A stretch of 64,000 bases of DNA from Cryobacterium roopkundense (GTDB lineage Bacteria > Actinomycetota > Actinomycetes > Actinomycetales > Microbacteriaceae): contig NZ_JACHBQ010000001.1 of assembly GCF_014200405.1 (NCBI RefSeq), positions 3,782,001-3,846,000 of the forward strand, given 5' to 3'. A program made the position numbers and the translations under genes. The notes below the pieces were generated by a model. That model was not told the origin of the DNA and made no database searches. It was given only the letters and a program-made list of their open reading frames with translations. Below, piece by piece: positions 58,724 through 64,000 of the stretch; within the stretch, counting starts at the first letter, position 1; every line of letters starts with the position of its first letter.

Positions 58724-60379
58724 CCTGAATCCACCGGTCGACCTCAGATTCTGACGGCGCGTTAAACCGAGAATACCCCTCTGATCAGCTAAAATAGTTG
58801 TTACTTAGACAAACTATTCAACGATCAAGGAGGCATCTCGTAGATGCAACTTTCTCACACTCACCGGTCCTTTTCTGCATCCTTCGACGACCCCAATCTC
58901 GTGTCGTCGGCCGGACTGGTGCCCACGATGGCTCTGGCCGAGAAAACAGGCCTCGGCGCGCTGGTCGATGAGTGGGTGAAACTGCCCGGTTACTTCGGCG
59001 CGAATGCCGGCCTGAAAGCGCTGGCACTGGTCGCAGGAATGCTCACCGGCGCCGACTCCATCGACGATATGGCCGTGCTCCGGCACGGCGCTCTCCGGAA
59101 ATTGTTCACCGGAACCTATGCGCCCTCGACCCTGGGATCGTTCCTGCGCGCGTTCGCTTTTGGCCATGTCCGCCAGCTCGACGCCGCCGCGTCCCGGTGG
59201 CTGCAGAACCTCGGCGCCGTCACGCCGATCGTGACCGGTATCGACGACCTCGCCCTGGTCGATATTGACGACACCATCAGGGAAGTGCACGGATATAAGA
59301 AGCAAGGCGCCGGGTTTGGCTACTCCGGTGTTCGCGGCCTCAACGCCCTGCTCGCCATCGTCAGCACCGGATCGGCCGCTCCGATCATCGTCAGCTCCCG
59401 GCTACGCAAAGGCCCCACCAACTCCGCCCGCGGCGCAAAGAAATTCGTCTCCGACACCCTCGCGACCGTGAAACGACTGCGCAGCCCAACCGCAAAAGGA
59501 ATGCTTCTCCTCCGAGCCGACAGCGCCTACTACGTCAGCGCCGTCATCCAAGCTGCCCTCCGTGCCGGGGCGATGGTTTCGATCACGGCACGCCTGAATT
59601 CATTGGTGAAAGCGGGTATCAGCACCATCCCCGATACCGCGTGGACCCCGATCAAATACACCAATGCGATCTTCGACGACGCCACCGGGCGGTGGATCTC
59701 CGACGCGGAAGTCGCCGAAATCCCCTTCACCGCGTTCGGCTCCAAGAAGAAGAGCGAACAAATCCCTGGACGCCTCGTCGTGCGCCGCATCCCGGAACTG
59801 AACAAGACCGTCGCCGCCGGGCAAGGCACCCTTTTCGACCTGTTCCGCTTTCACGCGTTCTTCACCACCAGCACCCTGAACACCGTTGACGCCGACAAAA
59901 CCCACCGCCACCATGCGATCATCGAAAATTTGAACGCCGACATGAAAGCGTCGGCGATGGCGCACTTCCCGTCCGGCGTATTCACGGCCAACGCCGCCTG
60001 GCTGGTGCTGGCCTGCATCACGTTCAATCTCACCCGCGCCGCCGGCACCCTCGCCAATCCCGCCCTCGGAAAAGCCGTCACCGCGACCGTTCGCCGCAAA
60101 CTCATCAACGTCGCCGCCAGAGTATCCACGTCGGCACGACGCGTCACATTGCACCTGCCCGAAAGCTGGCCCTGGGAAGAAGGCTGGTCGGCGCTGTTCA
60201 CCAGCGTTTGCAACCCGCCCGGCCGCGCCGCCACCTAACCATCGAGCCCGACCGGGCGCAACCAGGAACCCCAGTGGAACACCCAGGCATCAAGGCCCAC
60301 AGCTCGACCGAGCCCAAAACCCCGAAAAAGGATCGCGCCCAAATCAAGAATTCATCAGAGGCCAACCGGTGGATTCAGG
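58724..60379 (+). mobile_element. IS1380-family insertion sequence, apparently complete
   Basis: The element is 1656 bp, flanked by the direct repeat CTAAG on both sides (58719-58723 and 60380-60384). Its inverted ends begin CCTGAATCCACCGGT on each side and differ only at two positions in the next seven bases. One transposase gene fills it. All parts look intact, so the insertion is recent and the element may still move. Confidence 0.85.
58844..60238 (+). CDS. IS1380-family transposase
   Basis: The 464-aa DDE enzyme moves the surrounding element. Catalytic candidates are Asp in LALVDIDDTIREVHGYKKQG, Asp in LLLRADSAYY and Glu in HHAIIENLNADMK. The central YKKQGAGFGYSGVRGLN is the family signature. 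Length is normal (about 450-470 aa). The ribosome site AAGGAGG is about 9 bases before ATG 58844. No frameshift or stop is seen. Confidence 0.92.
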   Translation: MQLSHTHRSFSASFDDPNLVSSAGLVPTMALAEKTGLGALVDEWVKLPGYFGANAGLKALALVAGMLTGADSIDDMAVLRHGALRKLFTGTYAPSTLGSFLRAFAFGHVRQLDAAASRWLQNLGAVTPIVTGIDDLALVDIDDTIREVHGYKKQGAGFGYSGVRGLNALLAIVSTGSAAPIIVSSRLRKGPTNSARGAKKFVSDTLATVKRLRSPTAKGMLLLRADSAYYVSAVIQAALRAGAMVSITARLNSLVKAGISTIPDTAWTPIKYTNAIFDDATGRWISDAEVAEIPFTAFGSKKKSEQIPGRLVVRRIPELNKTVAAGQGTLFDLFRFHAFFTTSTLNTVDADKTHRHHAIIENLNADMKASAMAHFPSGVFTANAAWLVLACITFNLTRAAGTLANPALGKAVTATVRRKLINVAARVSTSARRVTLHLPESWPWEEGWSALFTSVCNPPGRAAT

Positions 60380-60394
60380 CTAAGCCAGCTTCAG

Positions 60395-61591
60395 CTATCG
60401 GCGCCTTCTGGCCCTTGCCGCGAAGTCTTCGAGGACTCTCACGACGTCCTGTGCGAGCCAGATTCGGTTTCTTCGCCCGTCCGTGATCTGAATCAGGATT
60501 CCGGCGTCCACGAGGTGGTCTATGGCGACCTGAGCATTGACGGGCGAGACGCCAAGCTGAGCGCCGACGCAGCGGGCGCCGATCGCGGGTTGGCGAAGGA
60601 GGAAACCCAAGAGGCGGTGGGCGGCAGAGTCTCGTCTTGCGGTGATGCGCCCGCGCCATCCGATCTGAATCGCTTGCAGATCGTTTACGAGGAGGTGTCC
60701 ATTGTTCATCGCGACGAATGATGCATGCGCGATGGAGCGAATTATCGGAGTGACATCTCCGGTCCGGTAGGCGCTCAGGGCATCGAAATATCGGGTGGTG
60801 TCATTCAGTAGCCCTGCAGAGACCGGAACGACCACGTTTCGAGTGAGCCTTCCGGCCCGCAACCCCGCTTGCATGAGGGCGCGACCGACCCGACCATTGC
60901 CGTCGGGGAACGGGTGAATGGTTTCGAATTGGGCGTGCACGATCGCGGTCTGAGCGAACACCGGGAGATCCACGCGATTTGCGAAGGCAACAAGGTCGCT
61001 CATCAGCGAGGGCACCCGATCCTGATGTGGGGGCACAAAACGCGCGAGGTGCGGACCGCGGCTCCTGCCGCCGATCCACACCTGCTCGTCACGCCAACGA
61101 CCAACGACGCCAGGATTGCTGCGCTCAAGGAGAGCACGATGCACTTCAAGGATGGCTTGGCCGTCGATAGCCTCGGACAACGCCAGCGCGGCCTGCATCG
61201 CGCGAGTATTGCCCATGATGAGCTGGGCATCCTCGGAGGCCCGACCACCGAGTTCCGCCAGTGCGATCTCCCGCGCAGCGCTGCGGAGGTGCTCGATCTC
61301 GGAGCTCGCGGCACTCTCGACGCACAGGAGGACGGAGGTAATTGGTCCCACGATGTGGCCGACCTCGGCATCGAAACGAGCCAACTCGCTCGAAGCCTCT
61401 TCCGTGAGCGCGTTCAGGTCATCGTTGAGCGGGATATTGAGATCGGCGATGAACGCAGGCACTGAGGCTGAGTACGGCTCCAAATCCCGTCGGCTCTGTG
61501 GCCGTGTGCCGACCTCATCTTGAGCCCCGTCCCATTGTCGTTCTTCATAGCCCACGGACGGCCAAGACGGCCTCTCCCTAAAGGAAGTCAT
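60395..61591 (-). CDS. Fic-domain protein (class II-like, winged-helix C-terminus)
   Basis: The 398-aa protein has the Fic motif HPFPDGNGRVGR starting at His226, with the catalytic His and the phosphate-binding GNGR loop complete, so it can transfer AMP to a protein hydroxyl. N-terminal to it, SSEIEH at residues 96-101 occupies the place of the inhibitory (S/T)xxxE(G/N) motif: Glu100 is kept but the following residue is His. GRWRDEQVWIGG is the standard Fic lead-in. Residues 320-395 form a winged-helix DNA-binding part. The IS1380 element lies 11 bp beyond the stop codon. The target is unknown, and the gene has no obvious antitoxin partner. Confidence 0.88.
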   Translation of the reverse strand: MTSFRERPSWPSVGYEERQWDGAQDEVGTRPQSRRDLEPYSASVPAFIADLNIPLNDDLNALTEEASSELARFDAEVGHIVGPITSVLLCVESAASSEIEHLRSAAREIALAELGGRASEDAQLIMGNTRAMQAALALSEAIDGQAILEVHRALLERSNPGVVGRWRDEQVWIGGRSRGPHLARFVPPHQDRVPSLMSDLVAFANRVDLPVFAQTAIVHAQFETIHPFPDGNGRVGRALMQAGLRAGRLTRNVVVPVSAGLLNDTTRYFDALSAYRTGDVTPIIRSIAHASFVAMNNGHLLVNDLQAIQIGWRGRITARRDSAAHRLLGFLLRQPAIGARCVGAQLGVSPVNAQVAIDHLVDAGILIQITDGRRNRIWLAQDVVRVLEDFAARARRRR

Positions 61592-61743
61592 GGGCGAGCA
61601 TACCAATGCTTATGTGCTTAGGCATAGGCATGCCCCCTCGTTATTCTGATTTATAGCGCAGGCCTGCAACTCAGGCGACCAGGGCCGATAGCTGGCGCTG
61701 CAGCGCTCGGCCTCGTGAGAAGAAACGAATCTTGCTCCACTCC

Positions 61744-61986
61744 TCAGAATTCCTCGCCAGCCATACCTTCAATTCGCACGTAGAGAATGTATTCGTTGGC
61801 GATGTCAACGGCGATCCACCGCCCGCGAGCGAGGCTGTCTAGCTCGGCAGCAGTCAGCGTGAGTGCGTGGGCGTCGTAGCGTCGACCGAAGAGGAAAAGC
61901 CCATCTCTATCGAGGCGTGGACGGCGAACTATAATCCTATTCGCCTCACCCCTGGATTGCTGAGTATTTGATGCCTTGAGAGCCAC
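61744..61986 (-). pseudogene. gene fragment cut by the IS21-family element
   Basis: This frame of 80 codons, read from a GTG inside the IS end at 61986, includes LFLFGRRYDAHALTLTAAEL and WIAVDIANEYILYVRIEG. The true 5' part of the gene has been removed or separated by the insertion at 61977. It resembles the end of a small host protein I do not recognise, and stops at 61744. The frame is only apparently complete because the IS supplies a start codon. Confidence 0.45.
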
Positions 61987-62022
61987 CCGATCGTGCGGTT
62001 CAGAGCCACCGTTCGTGCGGAA

Positions 62023-62061
62023 GAGAGCCAGTGGTGGTCCGGCTGGGAGCCACTGGCTCTC
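62023..62061. repeat. 12-bp inverted repeat inside the IS21 end
   Basis: GAGAGCCAGTGG and CCACTGGCTCTC pair exactly, separated by 15 bases, 13 bp beyond the istB stop. It can end istAB transcription or serve as a transposase binding site. Confidence 0.75.
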
Positions 62062-62073
62062 TTCGCCGGTTCG

Positions 62074-62823
62074 TTAGGCGCTGGTGAGGGCCGCTTGCTC
62101 TCTCATGTTGTAGGTGCCGGTCTCGACCCAGACAGTGTTGTGGATGATGCGGTCCATGATCGCGTCGGCGTGAACCCCGGAGCCGAGTCGCTGGTGCCAG
62201 TCCTTCTGCTGATACTGGGTGCAGAACACCGTCGAGCTCTCGCCATAGCGACGTTCCATCAGCTCAAGCAGCATGCCGCGCATCGATTCCGTCGGGCGGT
62301 CAAGCAACCATTCATCAATGACGAGCAGGGTGAAGGAAGCATATTTGCGCAAGAACTTCCCGCTGCCGCCGGTGGTGTCTTGGGCGGCCACCCAGGCTTC
62401 CTCGAGGTCGGGCATGCGGACGTAATGAGCGCGGATGCGATGCTCGCAAGCGCGTTTGGCGATCGCGCAGCCCAAATACGACTTCCCCGATCCGGTGAAC
62501 CCCTGAAACACAACGTTCTGCTGCCGGGCAACGAACGAACACGTCCCGAGCTGGGCCAGCAGCTGCCGGTTCAAGCCCCGCTCGTCGAGCAGGTCGATGC
62601 GGCGGAGATCCGCGTTGGGATAACGCAACCCCGCCCGCCGGATCAGCCCGGCGACCTTCGAGTGCGTGAAGGCGGAGTAGGCGTCATCGACGACCAACCG
62701 GACCCGCTCTTCAAACGACAAACTGATGCTCAGCGTCTCGTCTTGGGTGTCGATCGCCGCGAGCAACTCGCCAGCATTCATCTCCCGCAGCTTGCGCTTG
62801 GTCTCTGTGTCCAGCGGACTCAT
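62074..62823 (-). CDS. istB: IS21 helper ATPase IstB
   Basis: This 249-aa AAA+ ATPase regulates IstA and target capture. Walker A is GFTGSGKSYLGCA near residue 102, and the Walker B region LLVIDEWLLDRP follows. The N-terminal helical part (LREMNAGELLAAIDTQDE) is typical. Its ATG at 62823 overlaps the istA stop by 4 bp, the standard arrangement. No inactivating change is seen. Confidence 0.92.
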   Translation of the reverse strand: MSPLDTETKRKLREMNAGELLAAIDTQDETLSISLSFEERVRLVVDDAYSAFTHSKVAGLIRRAGLRYPNADLRRIDLLDERGLNRQLLAQLGTCSFVARQQNVVFQGFTGSGKSYLGCAIAKRACEHRIRAHYVRMPDLEEAWVAAQDTTGGSGKFLRKYASFTLLVIDEWLLDRPTESMRGMLLELMERRYGESSTVFCTQYQQKDWHQRLGSGVHADAIMDRIIHNTVWVETGTYNMREQAALTSA

Positions 62824-64000
62824 CGGGTGCCTCCGGCGTAGTAGGCGCTGCCGCGGACGTAGCCACCGTCATCGGGTTCCGGCTTGTCAGGGACGTGGCC
62901 AGTTTTGTCTTGTCCGGTGTCGAGGATCGGCCGAAGGTGCGCATACCTCGGCGAGCGGATCGGACCTCGCAAGGCCAGTGCGCAGGCGGCCTCGACCCGA
63001 GTCGGCGAGAACCGGCGTGACAGCCGCAACACTGCCAACGCCGGGTCGTAACCGGCCTCCTCGATCGACGCAGCTTCAAAGATCTTCCCGATCACTGTGA
63101 CCGTGGCAGGTCCCATCCGGGCCGCCCACTCGTCGATCCGGGTCCGATCCCAGGCCTGAAAGCTGCGGCCCTCGGGCAGGTCCGCGTCGTTTGTCTGATG
63201 CTGGTTCGTCGTGCTTGCTGGCAGCAGCAGGTGACTGGTCAAGCGTTCGTCGTTGCGATAGACCTCCAGCATCGTGTCCGTGACGCGAAGGTCGACCTGA
63301 GCGCCGATGTGGCGGAACGGAACGGAGTAGAAGTTCCTCGCCCAGACCACGTGAGCGTTCTTGTTCACTTTGCGCTTGTAGGTCCACGTGCTGATCTCGA
63401 ACGGGGCCGCCGGTAACGGTTGCATCAACGGCTTCTCCTCGGCGGTGAAGACACTCAACCGGGACCCGTCCCGTTTCTGGAACGGCTGGCGGTTGTAAGC
63501 ATCGATTTGCTCGTAGATCCGGACCCGCAGCTCGGGCAGGGATGTGAACTGCTCCTGCCTGAGGCTAGCGATGACCCAGGTCGCGACATGCGAAACTGTG
63601 TTCTCAACGCTCGCCTTGTCCTTAGGTGCCCGGACGCGGCCCGGCAGCACCGCGGCAGAGTAGTGCGCAGCCATCTCACGGTAGGCGTCGTTGAGAACGA
63701 CCTCTCCCTCTCGAGGGTGAGAGATCACCCCAGTCTTCAGGTTGTCGGGGACCAGGCGCGGGACGCTGCCGCCGAAGAAGGAAAACATCGCCACGTGGGC
63801 GCGCAGCCACGACTCCTGCCGCATATCCAACGTGGCCTCCACGAAGGCGTATCGGCTGAACGGCAGGCACGCGACGAACAAATACACCTTTGAGATCTCG
63901 CCCGTCGTCGGGTCCAGCAGCTGCATCGTGGGCCCAGACCAGTCAACCTCGATGCTGCGGCCGGCCTTGTGACCCACGCGCGACGTCGCGCCCGAGACGG
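62820..64000 (-). CDS. istA: IS21 transposase IstA (N-terminus outside the window)
   Basis: About 390 residues are visible, the frame continuing open to the window end (in-frame SGATSRVGHKAGRS upstream of ATG 63977). The DDE core shows the first Asp in VDWSGPTMQLLDP, the second in VPDNLKTGVIS and the Glu in DKASVENTVSHV. The late part includes the C-terminal beta-domain (KVNKNAHVVWARNFYSVPF). The N-terminal helix-turn-helix is missing only because of the window edge. The gene appears intact and overlaps istB. Confidence 0.92.
   Translation of the reverse strand, partial: VSGATSRVGHKAGRSIEVDWSGPTMQLLDPTTGEISKVYLFVACLPFSRYAFVEATLDMRQESWLRAHVAMFSFFGGSVPRLVPDNLKTGVISHPREGEVVLNDAYREMAAHYSAAVLPGRVRAPKDKASVENTVSHVATWVIASLRQEQFTSLPELRVRIYEQIDAYNRQPFQKRDGSRLSVFTAEEKPLMQPLPAAPFEISTWTYKRKVNKNAHVVWARNFYSVPFRHIGAQVDLRVTDTMLEVYRNDERLTSHLLLPASTTNQHQTNDADLPEGRSFQAWDRTRIDEWAARMGPATVTVIGKIFEAASIEEAGYDPALAVLRLSRRFSPTRVEAACALALRGPIRSPRYAHLRPILDTGQDKTGHVPDKPEPDDGGYVRGSAYYAGGTR

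Larger units (their letters stand above)
61977..64000 (-). mobile_element. IS21-family element, 3' end to window edge (partial)
   Basis: The element carries istB and istA on the minus strand and extends past the window. Its visible end begins TGAGAGCCACCCG and repeats the GAGAGCCA/AGAGCCACC word (61979, 62002, 62023), as IS21 ends do. The other end is outside the window, so completeness cannot be judged. Confidence 0.8.

Overview
The window is high-GC actinobacterial DNA. The 16S and 23S genes, the dense GTG/ATG-started operons with frequent 1-11 bp overlaps, and gene families such as DUF6421 and the SCO7613-like giant membrane protein point to Microbacteriaceae, perhaps a Cryobacterium/Leifsonia-type organism. 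The genus is inference from memory; no search was run.

Layout. (1) 1-20.0 kb is mostly chromosomal metabolism and transport. It holds the end of an L-2-hydroxyglutarate oxidase gene, an AEC carrier, an alpha/beta hydrolase without its serine nucleophile, a 1559-aa membrane protein, a 3-hydroxyisobutyrate dehydrogenase and an SDR. A tight operon follows, with an SsuABC/NMT1-type importer and acetyl-CoA synthetase. Next come a methyltransferase-MFS pair, a frameshifted lipoprotein gene, and an XRE regulator divergent from a DHA2 exporter. (2) 20.0-29.9 kb looks accessory: a 55-aa membrane protein missed by longer-ORF searches, an IS5-type transposase remnant, and a copper island (csoR, two tiny AECPVM peptides, copA, a His-rich exported protein, copZ). 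An MFS exporter diverges from the island across a region with three CsoR-like boxes. Small regulators, a TPR protein, a GNAT enzyme and an orphan ATPase C-terminus follow. (3) 30.0-40.8 kb holds a DNA alkylation repair protein, an APC permease, a DUF6421-SDR pair, a two-component system, and a tandemly duplicated NatAB-like ABC exporter. (4) 40.8-46.8 kb is a complete rrn operon on the minus strand (16S-23S-5S) with a second 5S copy downstream. Each 5S is followed by a near-identical GC-rich terminator. (5) 46.8-58.7 kb starts with a repeat-rich non-coding stretch. It continues with threonine aldolase, acyl-CoA ligase, nitroreductase, a membrane protein, a zinc alcohol dehydrogenase, an N-domain-less ClpB behind a HAIR-like HspR site, a SWIM-SNF2 helicase and a lipoprotein. 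(6) 58.7-64.0 kb is mobile: an intact IS1380-family element with a 5-bp target duplication, a Fic protein gene, a gene fragment cut by an IS21-family element, and that element's istB and partial istA.

Functional links. The copper island reads as one detoxification unit: CopZ chaperone, exported binding protein, CopA exporter, small CPVM peptides and the CsoR sensor, with at least four operator-like palindromes. The two-component system directly precedes the duplicated ABC exporter and may control it. No CRISPR array or tRNA gene was recognised. The best candidates for undescribed biology are the paired CPVM peptides in the copper operon and the copper-box-controlled MFS gene.
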